Part shown: positions 52,669 to 61,806 of the stretch, piece after piece | Layout of the letters: the number at the start of each line of letters is the position of its first letter | Position numbering within the stretch: the stretch's first letter is position 1 | Assembly (NCBI GenBank): GCA_900548855.1 | Contig: URMF01000014.1 | Span: 1-64,000, forward strand | Reading direction: 5' to 3' | Length of the DNA stretch: 64,000 bases | Origin: an uncultured Eubacteriales bacterium | GTDB lineage: Bacteria > Bacillota > Clostridia > Lachnospirales > Lachnospiraceae | Made by a program: the position numbers and the translations under genes | Notes under the pieces: model-generated | What the model was told of the DNA's origin: nothing | The model's input: the letters and a program-made list of their open reading frames with translations, nothing else | Database searches by the model: none

Positions 52669-54219
52669 TCAGTCTGTATTTTCGGTCTCATCTACCATAT
52701 CAAAGGTAGATATAATATTATTTAAAATATCGGACAATGCACCTTGGTAAGTGCGTATGGCTTCTTCACCAGATGAGGTGGTATACAAATAAAGCCAGTT
52801 TTCTGTATCTGCAATACTTGGATCGAGATAGACCTGTATGTTTGTAAAAATAGCATCCTTATATTTGTCGTAGGAGCCCTGATTGCGTTTTAATATCTGG
52901 TTCCGGTAAGCCAGAGAGTCTCGAATTTGTATAATAGGCGCTTTGAATCCTCCATTAAAAGCTTCATCAGAACCGGCATAATCGGTACCGGTTACCTGAT
53001 TCAAAGCCTTATCCTGGTAAAGGGCTTTGGTTAATATTTCGCAGTTCTTTGCCATTGCATCCGGGTCACCGTTGTAATAATCAAGAATAATCTGATTTAC
53101 TATATCCTGAAATTGGAAAAGGTCACATTGCAGGATGCCGGACTGTTCCAAAAGCGAGGCATTTGTTGGAGATTCCACAGAGGTGGTTTTGTCAGAGGAA
53201 TTCTTTTTTGTCTGTTTCGTGTTGTTTTCAGTGGAAGTGCTGTTTTCAGTAGAAGCGTTGTCTGTGTGAATAAAATCAGTCAGATTCTGCTTCCCCTGCC
53301 TGGAGCCGGTTATATAGCCAAAGCAGATTCCAAATGCCAGTAAAAGAATAGCGGTTCCTATTTGGCGGGCATAGGATTTGGAGAAGTTCAAATGCCTTTG
53401 GTAGAGCTTTAAGGAACGGATAAGCTGGTTTATATTGGAATATCTTTTGTCCGGTGTGAAATCTGTGCAGTGTGTAATCATTTTCCGGAACGGTTTTGCG
53501 ATGGAAGAGGATTTTAAATCCGTTAGCTCCGTACTGCCACAGGTTAAATATAGCAGGGTCTTTCCCAGGGCATAGATATCAGTCCGGACATCACTTTGTG
53601 AAAAACCAAACTGTTCCGGTGCGGCATGGGAGGGGGTGCCAACCAGCATGGTATCTCTGGATTTATCCGGTGTATAAACCCTTGCGGTGTCAAAGTCAAT
53701 AAGATATAGGGTCCCCGTTCCTTTTTGGATAACAAAATTTTCCGGCTTGATATCCCGGTGGATAATTGGGGGCTGCTGGTGGTGGAGTGCGGAAATCAAA
53801 TTACAGATGGCGAGCATGTAGTGGATGATTTCCATATCAGACAGATATAGACGGTGGTTAAAATAGTCAGACAGGGAGCGGCCTTCAATGTAGGTGCGTA
53901 GAAGGTAACAGTATTCCTGCTCTTCCCAGCAATCGATATACCGGGGAATTGCCAGGTCTTTTATGTCATTTAGTATCTCAAAAATTTGCTGCTCCTGTTT
54001 TAGCTGTGGAATCTGTTTCCCGGACTGTTTTTTTAGGATATACAGGTTTTCTCTTTTATCTGCCAAAAGATAGATTTCTCTGTGTTTGGATTGCTTCAGA
54101 CAATTTTTTAAGGTGAAATTTCCGGCTAATTTGGCAGGCAGTGAAACCGACTGAAGCTGTTTTTCATAAAGAGCAGAAAAGGCTGTAAAGTTATTATCAT
54201 TATCATTAAAAAAATTCAT
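52669..54219 (-). CDS. Transmembrane Ser/Thr protein kinase (PknB-like)
   Basis: A 516-aa kinase. The cytoplasmic kinase domain covers ~30-270, with the Lys strand LYILKKQSGKQ, catalytic loop IIHRDIKPENFVI and metal motif LIDFDTAR, where canonical DFG reads DFD. GTPSHAAPEQFG (APE motif) and DIYALGKTLLYL are present. A transmembrane helix lies at ~288-308 (QIGTAILLLAFGICFGYITG). A Ser/Thr/Asn-rich linker leads to an extracellular domain of ~160 residues without PASTA repeats. It probably senses an external signal. Nearby regulator and surface-protein genes are possible partners, though this is inferred from position. Confidence 0.85.
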   Translation of the reverse strand: MNFFNDNDNNFTAFSALYEKQLQSVSLPAKLAGNFTLKNCLKQSKHREIYLLADKRENLYILKKQSGKQIPQLKQEQQIFEILNDIKDLAIPRYIDCWEEQEYCYLLRTYIEGRSLSDYFNHRLYLSDMEIIHYMLAICNLISALHHQQPPIIHRDIKPENFVIQKGTGTLYLIDFDTARVYTPDKSRDTMLVGTPSHAAPEQFGFSQSDVRTDIYALGKTLLYLTCGSTELTDLKSSSIAKPFRKMITHCTDFTPDKRYSNINQLIRSLKLYQRHLNFSKSYARQIGTAILLLAFGICFGYITGSRQGKQNLTDFIHTDNASTENSTSTENNTKQTKKNSSDKTTSVESPTNASLLEQSGILQCDLFQFQDIVNQIILDYYNGDPDAMAKNCEILTKALYQDKALNQVTGTDYAGSDEAFNGGFKAPIIQIRDSLAYRNQILKRNQGSYDKYKDAIFTNIQVYLDPSIADTENWLYLYTTSSGEEAIRTYQGALSDILNNIISTFDMVDETENTD

Positions 54220-54431
54220 AAGTTACTACCTTTCTTCTATAAATAAGTATCAAAAGACGGCTATGTCAAATGTATATTTTGTCTGTTCTAATAAGTATAA
54301 CATGAAAAGGGCTTTCACGAAACGCACAATAATATTTAAATTGATTTTCAACAGAAGGTAGTATATACTCAAAAAAGCAGGACAGTCAAATAGACGAATT
54401 GTATATTTTAGCTGGAAGAGAGGACGTTATA

Positions 54432-55076
54432 ATGCGGTTGCGGAATGTACCAGGCTCCCGGGATATGATTGCGGAGAGCCGTTTTACGATAAAAAATGAG
54501 ACGGAATATAAAGGAAAATGGAGCAGGGTATTTGAAAATGATAATCCGGTTCATATTGAAATCGGAATGGGAAAGGGACAGTTTATCATGACTCTGGCAG
54601 AAGAGAATCCGGACATTAACTATGTAGGTATTGAGAAATATTCTTCTGTATTGGTCAGAGCCATAGAAAAGCAGGAGGAGAAGGATTTGCCGAATCTTTT
54701 TTTCATCCGGATGGATGCGGAGAATATTTCGGATGTTTTTGCAGCGGGAGAAGTGCAAAGGATATATCTGAATTTTTCAGACCCGTGGCCGAAGGACCGC
54801 CATGCAAAGAGAAGGCTTACCTCATTGCAGTTTTTAGAGCGTTATGAGAAAATTCTTGACAGGGAAGGGCATGTGATTTTTAAAACCGATAATAAGGACC
54901 TGTTTGATTTTTCACTGGAGCAGGTAAGAGAGGCGCCCCACTGGACACTTTTCAATTATACCTATGACCTGCATCATTCAGAATATGTGGTGGGCAATAT
55001 CATGACAGAGTATGAGACAAGATTTGTGGAAAAAGGAAATGCAATCTGCAGGATGGAAATGGCACAGAATATGTAA
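54432..55076 (+). CDS. trmB: tRNA (guanine46-N7)-methyltransferase
   Basis: A 214-aa SAM-dependent enzyme forming m7G46 in tRNA. SAM motif IEIGMGKGQFIMTLAEENP, then the signature YLNFSDPWPKDRHAKRRLT, and a C-terminal EYVVGNIMTEYETRFVEKG with the TxYE-type motif. I start at MRLRNVPG because GAGAGGA lies at proper spacing; 11 upstream in-frame residues have no ribosome-binding site. Confidence 0.95.
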   Translation: MRLRNVPGSRDMIAESRFTIKNETEYKGKWSRVFENDNPVHIEIGMGKGQFIMTLAEENPDINYVGIEKYSSVLVRAIEKQEEKDLPNLFFIRMDAENISDVFAAGEVQRIYLNFSDPWPKDRHAKRRLTSLQFLERYEKILDREGHVIFKTDNKDLFDFSLEQVREAPHWTLFNYTYDLHHSEYVVGNIMTEYETRFVEKGNAICRMEMAQNM

Positions 55077-55136
55077 GTTCACATTCTGGGAAAAAAGGAA
55101 TAGAATAGTAACAAGAATATCCGGGATGTGTGGTTT

Positions 55137-55280
55137 ATGAAAAATCTGAATTGTCAATTTGGTGGAAAGCTCTATGCAGTAAAGCGGCAATATCCTGCAA
55201 TTGAGCAATTTGGGAAACGGATGAACACAGTAAAAAGAGAGCTGAACAGGGATTTGACAAAGAAAGACAGATGCCGGTAA
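55137..55280 (+). CDS. Possible small basic protein (47 aa)
   Basis: An ATG-initiated 47-codon ORF (MKNLNCQFGGKLYAVKRQ..., ending TKKDRCR) in the otherwise gene-free 391-bp gap between trmB and hisA. It is Lys/Arg-rich and followed 43 bp later by a clear terminator, which supports expression of something here. The ribosome-binding site is weak (GGGATG). No family is recognised; it could be spurious. Confidence 0.35.
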   Translation: MKNLNCQFGGKLYAVKRQYPAIEQFGKRMNTVKRELNRDLTKKDRCR

Positions 55281-55322
55281 TAACAGGAATATTCTGCTTC
55301 CGATTTGGAAAAATTATAAAAT

Positions 55323-55352
55323 AAGAGCCAGATGCTTTGTCTGGTTCTTTTT
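55323..55352 (+). terminator. Terminator between trmB region and hisA
   Basis: AAGAGCCAGA (55323-55332) pairs with TCTGGTTCTT (55340-55349) with G-U tolerance, then TTT. It ends the trmB (plus possible small ORF) transcript. Confidence 0.8.
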
Positions 55353-55467
55353 GATTGTATTTACTAAGGAAATATGATACTATGGTACTAATTACTGGTT
55401 TATGCAGATATTGTTTCTGCTGTGATTTTAAACAGACAAAATTTACAAATTATTAGTGGAGACGGTT

Positions 55468-56256
55468 ATGGAGTTTAGGCCTTGTATTGATATACATAAT
55501 GGAAAAGTAAAACAGATTGTGGGGGGCTCCTTGTTAGATGCCGGTAATCAGGCAGAGGAGAATTTTGTGTCAGAGCAGGATGCTTCTTTTTATGCGAAAT
55601 TATACAAGAATTGCCATATGAAAGGTGGTCATATCATACTGCTCAATAAGGCGGGAACTCCCTATTATGAAGAGGATGTACGAGAGGCAAAGCTGGCTCT
55701 TGCAGAATATCCTGGCGGGTTACAGTTAGGGGGCGGTGTTACAGCAGAGAATGCAAAGGACTTTCTTGATATGGGAGCAAGCCATGTAATTGTCACATCT
55801 TATGTGTTCCGGGATGGCAGAGTGGATTATAGCCGGTTAAAGGAGCTGTGCAAAGCAGCCGGCAGGGAGCATCTGGTGCTTGATTTAAGCTGTAGAAAGC
55901 GGGAGGGACAATATTATATTGTAACGGACCGCTGGCAGAGATTTACAGAAGAGGTGATATCAAAAGAGACAATTGAGAAGCTTCAGGAGTATGCAGATGA
56001 ATTTCTGATTCATGCAGTGGATGTGGAAGGGAAGGCGAACGGTGTGGAACAGGAGCTTGTCCGAATGCTTTCCGAATTTGCCAGTATTCCGATTACCTAT
56101 GCCGGAGGGGTTAGCTCCTATGCGGACATTGAAACAATCCGGACACTGGGTAAGGGAAAATTGAATATAACCATTGGAAGTGCGCTGGATATTTTTGGTG
56201 GTACGCTTGCATATGACAGAGTTATCCGTATGATGGATGTCAAAGAGCTGACATGA
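55468..56256 (+). CDS. hisA: Eukaryotic-type HisA (ProFAR isomerase)
   Basis: A 262-aa TIM-barrel enzyme that isomerises ProFAR to PRFAR in histidine synthesis. It matches the eukaryotic/yeast HIS6-type branch rather than the usual bacterial HisA: FRPCIDIHNGKVKQIVGG, YAKLYKNC, LDLSCRKREGQYYIVTD, EFLIHAVDVEGKANGVE, and GSALDIFGG. The first catalytic Asp in CIDIHNGK is present. ATG 55468 has GGAG six bases upstream; an in-frame GTG at 55456 is the alternative. No other his gene is adjacent. Confidence 0.88.
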   Translation: MEFRPCIDIHNGKVKQIVGGSLLDAGNQAEENFVSEQDASFYAKLYKNCHMKGGHIILLNKAGTPYYEEDVREAKLALAEYPGGLQLGGGVTAENAKDFLDMGASHVIVTSYVFRDGRVDYSRLKELCKAAGREHLVLDLSCRKREGQYYIVTDRWQRFTEEVISKETIEKLQEYADEFLIHAVDVEGKANGVEQELVRMLSEFASIPITYAGGVSSYADIETIRTLGKGKLNITIGSALDIFGGTLAYDRVIRMMDVKELT

Positions 56257-56299
56257 AATAAATATGTTTTGAATATAGAATATAGAATGGACTATTAAA

Positions 56300-58933
56300 A
56301 TGAGGCAGAAAAGAATTTGGAATTTTTTAAAAGACAAATATGTATATACAGTAACTTTTGGAATTGCGTTAATCATGATGATTGGAGCGTGGTATATTGG
56401 TGAGGTAGGTCCTTTTGGGAATAAATGTCTGGTGGTAGTGGATGGCGTACACCAGTACCTTCCATTTTTTTCAGAGTATCAGGAAAAACTTCAGCATCTT
56501 GACAGCTTACAGTATAGCTTTGATGTGGGGCTGGGCAATAATTTCATATCCCTGTGGTCTTATTATCTTTCCAGTCCGTTTAATTTAATTATTATACTCT
56601 GTTCCAAGAGCCATCTGCCCATGGCATTGAATATAATTATTTCTGCAAAGATAATATTGGCAAGTCTTTGCTTTGCATATTTTTTAATGCATGCAGGCCG
56701 TAAGCCTGTAAAGAATCCGGCAATTGTCGTATTTTCATTGTTCTATGCATTCAGCAGCTTTGTGGTTGGATATTACTGGAATTTGATGTGGCTAGATTGT
56801 ATCTTCATTTTTCCTATCATCATTCTGGGCATGGAAAAAATGTTCACAAAAAAAGATAGCAGAATGTATATACTGGCATTGCTTTACAGCTTTATCTGTA
56901 ATTATTATATCAGCTTTATGATATGTATTTTTTTAGTATTATGGTTTTTTGCATGTTCCTTTCGGAGCTTCAAAGAGCTGGTAGGAAAGGGCATTCGTTT
57001 TGCCGTTTCCTCTCTGATAGCGGCAGCTTTGGGAGCCGTGGTGCTGGTGCCGGCTTATATGGGAATCATGACAACCGCTTCTGCTGAATTTGAGCTTCCG
57101 GAATGGGAATTTTATGGTTCCTTTGCCGATACGCTTCGGTCACATTTATTTTGCTCGGAGGTGATGACAAATCAGGTGGGGGATGCCGGAACGAATCTGT
57201 ATTGTGGAATTTTTACGATACTGCTGGCGTTTATGTTCTTTTTTGTAAAGGATATTTCCCTGGAAAAAAAGGTGAAATATGGATTATTGCTGCTGTTGTT
57301 GATAATCAGCTTTAATAACCAGCAGCTCAATTATATATGGCATGGATTTCACAATCAGTATGGAATTCCTAACCGCTTTGCCTTTTTATATCTCTTTCTT
57401 TTGCTGATTATGGCATATGAGGTATATTTAAAGAGAGATAAGCTGCGTCTGCCAATGATTATTGCCGCCTATGTAGTCAGCATGCTTTTTGTAGTGTACT
57501 GTTACTATAATGCGGAAGTTACATATGATATTAGAACCTATATAACTACCGGTATTTTTCTTACTGTTTATCTGGTATTGTTTGCTCTCTATCTGCAGCT
57601 TTCCAAGGGGAAATGGGTTGCCCGGTATATTCTTATCTTTATGGCAGTCCTTGAAATGGCAGTTAACGGGCTTGTGGGATTTAAACAGGTGGGAACCTCT
57701 GAGCCGGACTATTATTATGGGGATACAGAAATTTTTGAGAAGCTGAAGGATAAAGTAGAAGAAGGAAATACGGATTTTTATCGTTCCGATATATTGGAGC
57801 CCCTTTTTGTAGATGAGGCGACATGGTATAATTTAAAAAGTGTGGGAATCTTTGGTTCTACTGTCCGTGGTGAACTGGTGGACATCATGGGAGAATTAGG
57901 CTTTTATACGGGGGCGAATGAATATCTTTATTATGGGGCAACGCCGGTCACCAATGCCCTGCTTGGTGTAAAATATGTATATACAAGGGATGGAGATTTT
58001 GTTAATGTAGATATGAATCATTTTGCGGATGAGGAGCATATTTCTGTTTATCAGAATCCTTATACATTACCGATAGGATATATGGTAAATGAGGATATTT
58101 TAACATTTGATACGGGAGATAGTGGTCCTTTTACCGTACAGAATGAGCTCTGTGGAGCACTGACCGGAATAGAACCTGTCTTTTCTTCTATCACAGAGGA
58201 TATGCAGGTGACCACATATGGAACCAATGTGGATGTTACATTAAAGGATGAATTTAATGCAGATTACAGCAAGGCAAATGCCAGTGCTAAAGCAGACATG
58301 ATTTATACCATACCTTATGATATGGATTTATATATAAACTGCAGGGGAAGTAATGTTCATAAAATAGCGCTGCTGATTGATGGGAATGAGGTGGCATTTG
58401 ACCGTTACCAGGGTCAGATTTTCCGTGTGGGTGAGGTAAAGGCCGGACAGCTGGTTGATATTCAGTTTATCTTTAATGATGGGGAAGATTTAAGCGGCAC
58501 GATTTACTGTTATCCGATGGAATATGTGGAGGAGCAGTTCCAGTCATTTTATCATGTATTGTCAAATCAGGGGATGAGGGTTACAGAATATAGTGACACA
58601 AGGATAGAGGGAACGATATCGCCCCAGAAGGACGGAGTGTTTATGACCTCCATTCCGTATGATGAAGGCTGGACACTTTATGCCAATGGGGAAAAAGTGG
58701 AAACCTGTGTAGTGCTGAAAGGCTTTTTAGGTGCCAAGCTTAAAAAGGGTGATTATACAATAAAGCTGGTGTATCACTGTCCTGGATTATTAAAGGGCTT
58801 TATCACCACTTTATTTGGAATATTATTTTTCTGTATGATTTGTAAGGTGGAACGCCTGCAGAGACAACAGAGGGAAAGAAAAAAACAGGAAAGGAAAATG
58901 TTAAGGGAGGACAATGCAAATGGAGAAGAGTGA
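56300..58933 (+). CDS. YfhO-family polytopic membrane protein
   Basis: An 877-aa protein with about 12-13 predicted transmembrane helices in the first ~450 residues and again one near the C terminus (FITTLFGILFFCMICKVE). Features of the YfhO/GT-C group include the first-loop acidic region (DGVHQYLPFF, DVGLGNNF) and the SYYLSSPFNLI segment. The extracellular beta-rich C-terminal domain (~460-840) includes MTSIPYDEGWTLYANGEKVE near its end. Members are linked to lipoteichoic acid or other cell-wall glycolipid glycosylation. The Arg/Lys-rich cytoplasmic tail overlaps the start of the hybrid kinase gene. Confidence 0.88.
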   Translation: MRQKRIWNFLKDKYVYTVTFGIALIMMIGAWYIGEVGPFGNKCLVVVDGVHQYLPFFSEYQEKLQHLDSLQYSFDVGLGNNFISLWSYYLSSPFNLIIILCSKSHLPMALNIIISAKIILASLCFAYFLMHAGRKPVKNPAIVVFSLFYAFSSFVVGYYWNLMWLDCIFIFPIIILGMEKMFTKKDSRMYILALLYSFICNYYISFMICIFLVLWFFACSFRSFKELVGKGIRFAVSSLIAAALGAVVLVPAYMGIMTTASAEFELPEWEFYGSFADTLRSHLFCSEVMTNQVGDAGTNLYCGIFTILLAFMFFFVKDISLEKKVKYGLLLLLLIISFNNQQLNYIWHGFHNQYGIPNRFAFLYLFLLLIMAYEVYLKRDKLRLPMIIAAYVVSMLFVVYCYYNAEVTYDIRTYITTGIFLTVYLVLFALYLQLSKGKWVARYILIFMAVLEMAVNGLVGFKQVGTSEPDYYYGDTEIFEKLKDKVEEGNTDFYRSDILEPLFVDEATWYNLKSVGIFGSTVRGELVDIMGELGFYTGANEYLYYGATPVTNALLGVKYVYTRDGDFVNVDMNHFADEEHISVYQNPYTLPIGYMVNEDILTFDTGDSGPFTVQNELCGALTGIEPVFSSITEDMQVTTYGTNVDVTLKDEFNADYSKANASAKADMIYTIPYDMDLYINCRGSNVHKIALLIDGNEVAFDRYQGQIFRVGEVKAGQLVDIQFIFNDGEDLSGTIYCYPMEYVEEQFQSFYHVLSNQGMRVTEYSDTRIEGTISPQKDGVFMTSIPYDEGWTLYANGEKVETCVVLKGFLGAKLKKGDYTIKLVYHCPGLLKGFITTLFGILFFCMICKVERLQRQQRERKKQERKMLREDNANGEE

Positions 58934-60740
58934 GAAAGTATCAAGAGTAAAAGTAATTTATTTTTTACTGATTGCAGTTCTGATTGCGGTGGCAATTGTT
59001 GGGGATGTTATTGTTTTCGGCAAACTGGATAGTAATGGTTCGGCTGGAGATATAAAGGGAGCCATGATTGTGATATCCATGATTATTATTGCAATGGCAA
59101 TAATTATCGGAGCGGCCATGTTTAAGTTTGTTGCCGACGAAGAGCGGGTGTCTACGGTGAAAAGCGATAAGTATAAGAAATTATTCTTAAACCTGCCGGT
59201 AGGATTTGCTCAAGCACAGATTTTAAGGGATACCCAGTCCAGAAGAAATATGGGATATCGTATTACGGATGCGAATGAGACCTTTGCCCGTATGTTTGAG
59301 CTTGACCCTTCAGATTATTATGGGAAGGTTATTTCGGAAAGCCGTGTTGAGGTGTTACAGGATATCAATGCATGGTTTGAAGCCTATAATAATTCCGGTA
59401 CAAAATTAGGTGAGCTGCTGGCTGTGGAAATTACGATGGAAAAGCTTGAAAAGGTTTTTAATACGGTTATGTATAAGTCAGAAAGTGATTATATCAATAT
59501 GGTGGTTATTGATATCACGGAGCAGAAGGAAACAGAAAACAAACTGTCTGCGGCTATAAAGGATGCCAATGCAGCGTATAAGACACAGTCAGAGTTTCTT
59601 GCAAATATGTCCCATGAAATTAGAACACCAATTAATGGAATTCTGGGTATGCTTCAGTTAACCTTAATGGCAGAGGATTTGCAGGCAGATCACCGTGATA
59701 ATTTAACTACAGCTAAAAATTGTGCAGATACATTACTGCGTCTGATAAATGATATTTTGGATATTTCTAAGCTGGAAGCCGGTAAATACAATTTAAGGGA
59801 AGAAAATTTTGATATCCGGGCAGTTATTGAAGAAACTGTGGCAGCGCAGGTTCCGCTGGCAAGAGATAAGGGATTGACCCTTGATTGCAGCTTTGGCAGT
59901 AACCTGCCGGCATTAGTAAGAGGAGACGGACAACGGATACAGCAGGTACTCAATTGTCTGTTGTCCAATGCCATTAAATTTACCAATGACGGTGGAGTCA
60001 GAGTGAAAGTTGCCTGCATGGATGATGTTCTCGATAAAATAAAGCTTCGAATAGCGGTTGCAGATTCTGGTATCGGGATTGCGGATGAAGACAGAAATAA
60101 ATTATTTATCCGGTTTTCCCAGGTGGATGCATCAGATACCCGGAAATATGGAGGCTCTGGTTTAGGTCTTGTCATCACGAAGCAGATTGTGGAGCTGATG
60201 GGTGGAAATATTACAGTCCAGAGTAAAGAGGGACTGGGTTCCACATTTATTGTAGAGGTTCCATTGAAGCTGATTAAACCAGCACAGGACATTCCGGAGG
60301 GGACTGCTGTGAATGTGAAGGATGATGATCCGGCAGTATTTTCACTGGCAGGTCATTCACGGGCGAGAATATTAGTGGCAGAGGATGAGCCGGTAAACCA
60401 GCAGGTAATTGGTAAGCTGCTTGGAATGGCGGGTTATTCCTATGATATTGCAGAAAATGGCGAAAAAGCGGTAGAATTGTTCCGGCAGAAAGAATATCAG
60501 GCGGCATTATTTGATGTGCAGATGCCGGTGATGGATGGTCTTGCAGCTACCCAGGAAATTCGCGCCATTGAGCGTCAGGAAAAGAGAAAACGTCTTCCGA
60601 TTATAGCTGTCACGGCACGGGCTATGTTTGGGGATAAGGAGCGTATTTTAGAGGCCAAGTTAGATGATTATATTGCTAAACCATATAACTTAAATGATGT
60701 AGTGGAGACCCTTAATAAGTATGTGGGTACGGATGAGTAA
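58920..60740 (+). CDS. Hybrid sensor histidine kinase/response regulator
   Basis: A 606-aa membrane protein. Two transmembrane helices (~10-32 and ~45-66) bracket a short loop. A PAS-like domain covers ~85-215 (RITDANETFARMFEL ... MVVIDITEQKE). The DHp motif is FLANMSHEIRTPINGILGM. The ATPase has NCLLSNAIKF, VADSGIGIAD and GGSGLGLVI. The C-terminal receiver (~480-600) has acceptor Asp in LFDVQMPVMDG and Lys in YIAKPY. Start at ATG 58920, nine bases from AGGGAGG; the ATG at 58914 is too close. It overlaps YfhO's end. Phosphorelay to the Hpt at 19578 is possible. Confidence 0.9.
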   Translation: MEKSEKVSRVKVIYFLLIAVLIAVAIVGDVIVFGKLDSNGSAGDIKGAMIVISMIIIAMAIIIGAAMFKFVADEERVSTVKSDKYKKLFLNLPVGFAQAQILRDTQSRRNMGYRITDANETFARMFELDPSDYYGKVISESRVEVLQDINAWFEAYNNSGTKLGELLAVEITMEKLEKVFNTVMYKSESDYINMVVIDITEQKETENKLSAAIKDANAAYKTQSEFLANMSHEIRTPINGILGMLQLTLMAEDLQADHRDNLTTAKNCADTLLRLINDILDISKLEAGKYNLREENFDIRAVIEETVAAQVPLARDKGLTLDCSFGSNLPALVRGDGQRIQQVLNCLLSNAIKFTNDGGVRVKVACMDDVLDKIKLRIAVADSGIGIADEDRNKLFIRFSQVDASDTRKYGGSGLGLVITKQIVELMGGNITVQSKEGLGSTFIVEVPLKLIKPAQDIPEGTAVNVKDDDPAVFSLAGHSRARILVAEDEPVNQQVIGKLLGMAGYSYDIAENGEKAVELFRQKEYQAALFDVQMPVMDGLAATQEIRAIERQEKRKRLPIIAVTARAMFGDKERILEAKLDDYIAKPYNLNDVVETLNKYVGTDE

Positions 60741-60777
60741 AAGCTTACATATACATAGTGCAGGCTTTTTAGAGGTT

Positions 60778-61035
60778 TTATACACTGGCGGTTTTTTGAA
60801 TTTCCCGTAGGAGAAATTTATAGCGGAGATAGGCACCCTTTAGCTGGTATGTGTAGGAATCAATAAGGTCAGGATTTGTTTGATAATTTAAATGTAAAAG
60901 AATTGTGTCAATGTCTTTTTTGGCGTTGCCAAGGTCTTCTAACAGACAGGAATCTGTCATCACACAATGTTGTGATGACGGATTCTTTTTTTTGTGTGGA
61001 GATTTCGTATGGGGGGTAAACAATCTGATATGCAT
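60778..61035 (-). CDS. Small DUF2508/YaaL-like protein
   Basis: An 85-aa protein starting MHIRLFTPHTKS, preceded by GAAAGGAG. The C-terminal half contains the YaaL-like helical pair (LEDLGNAKKDIDTILLHLNY, DLIDSYTYQLKGAYLRYKFLL). The N terminus is basic and has a His-Cys pair. YaaL-type proteins usually lie near the bofA/recR genes; here the gene stands alone between convergent and divergent neighbours. Function unknown. Confidence 0.65.
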   Translation of the reverse strand: MHIRLFTPHTKSPHKKKNPSSQHCVMTDSCLLEDLGNAKKDIDTILLHLNYQTNPDLIDSYTYQLKGAYLRYKFLLREIQKTASV

Positions 61036-61332
61036 AAGGACTCCTTTCATATAACTTATCTGGTCTTATATTTCATTATAGGACAGGATTTGGAAATATA
61101 TTCATATTTCAGGAAATTTAAATAAAGTTAATAAATTTGAACACCATTTTATATTTATGAAAATTTTTAAAAGAAATAAGAGGGAAAAATAAAAAATCCT
61201 GTTGCAAAATTCATAAAAATACAGACTTTTTGAACCTGCAAAATTTATTCTGATATCTCGTTCAAAATCGTAGACAGGGAAAAATTCAGACACTATAATG
61301 GCAAAAAATGAACAAGGAAGGGAGGAGTCAAA
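61036..61332. other. AT-rich intergenic region upstream of the Tad locus
   Basis: About 300 bp with no supported gene. A weak minus-strand ORF has neither ribosome-binding site nor coherent composition. The only clear signal is the Tad promoter at 61271-61299. No tRNA or riboswitch is recognised. Confidence 0.6.
61271..61299 (+). promoter_or_regulatory. Promoter of the Tad pilus operon
   Basis: -35 TAGACA (61271-61276), 17-nt spacer, -10 TATAAT (61294-61299), about 33 bp upstream of the GTG start of the prepilin peptidase gene. Confidence 0.65.
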
Positions 61333-61785
61333 GTGTTTAAGTGGATACAGATGGGTATAGTTACATTGTTGCTTATAAGGGCGGTCTATACAGATTTAAA
61401 AATCGGAAAAATTGAAAACCGCTTAATCGGATTTTGTCTGGTGGCAGGCGTTGTCTGTATCTATGGGGAAGGAGGGACATCGCAGTTGTTGGCAGGTATA
61501 AAAATGATGTGTGCTGTAATATCCGTCTTGTTTTTTCTATTTATCATAAAAGGATTGGGAGCAGGAGATATTAAGCTGCTTGGTGTGCTGGCATTATTTT
61601 TTCCGGAAGATGCAGTGTCAATCATTGCAGCTTCATTTTTTACCGGTGCGGTTATTGCAGGAGGGCGGATGCTTATCCGGGCATGCAAGAAAGAAAAAAT
61701 TTATAAGAGGAAGGAGACGTTGAATTTTTCTGTGCCCATTGCACTGGGAACGGGTGCCGTTAAATTGTGGAATATGTTCTGTTAA
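61333..61785 (+). CDS. A24 prepilin peptidase (TadV/CpaA type)
   Basis: A 150-aa polytopic aspartyl protease lacking the methyltransferase domain. The two catalytic Asp motifs are AVYTDLKIGKIEN (residues ~17-29) and GLGAGDIKLLG (GxGD, ~73-83). Four to five hydrophobic helices are present. The gene starts with GTG 61333 after GGGAGG. It would cleave Flp prepilin leaders at the membrane. TadZ-like and TadA genes follow closely. Confidence 0.9.
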   Translation: MFKWIQMGIVTLLLIRAVYTDLKIGKIENRLIGFCLVAGVVCIYGEGGTSQLLAGIKMMCAVISVLFFLFIIKGLGAGDIKLLGVLALFFPEDAVSIIAASFFTGAVIAGGRMLIRACKKEKIYKRKETLNFSVPIALGTGAVKLWNMFC

Positions 61786-61806
61786 AAGTTTGGGGAGGCG
61801 TAAAAT

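Noticed and set aside
59690..60292. 200-aa minus-strand ORF within the hybrid kinase
   Set aside because: It is antisense to conserved kinase motifs and has shadow-type composition without a ribosome-binding site.
61102..61293. 63-aa minus-strand ORF upstream of the Tad operon
   Set aside because: It has an AT-driven Phe/Lys/Asn-rich composition, lacks a ribosome-binding site and overlaps the Tad promoter.
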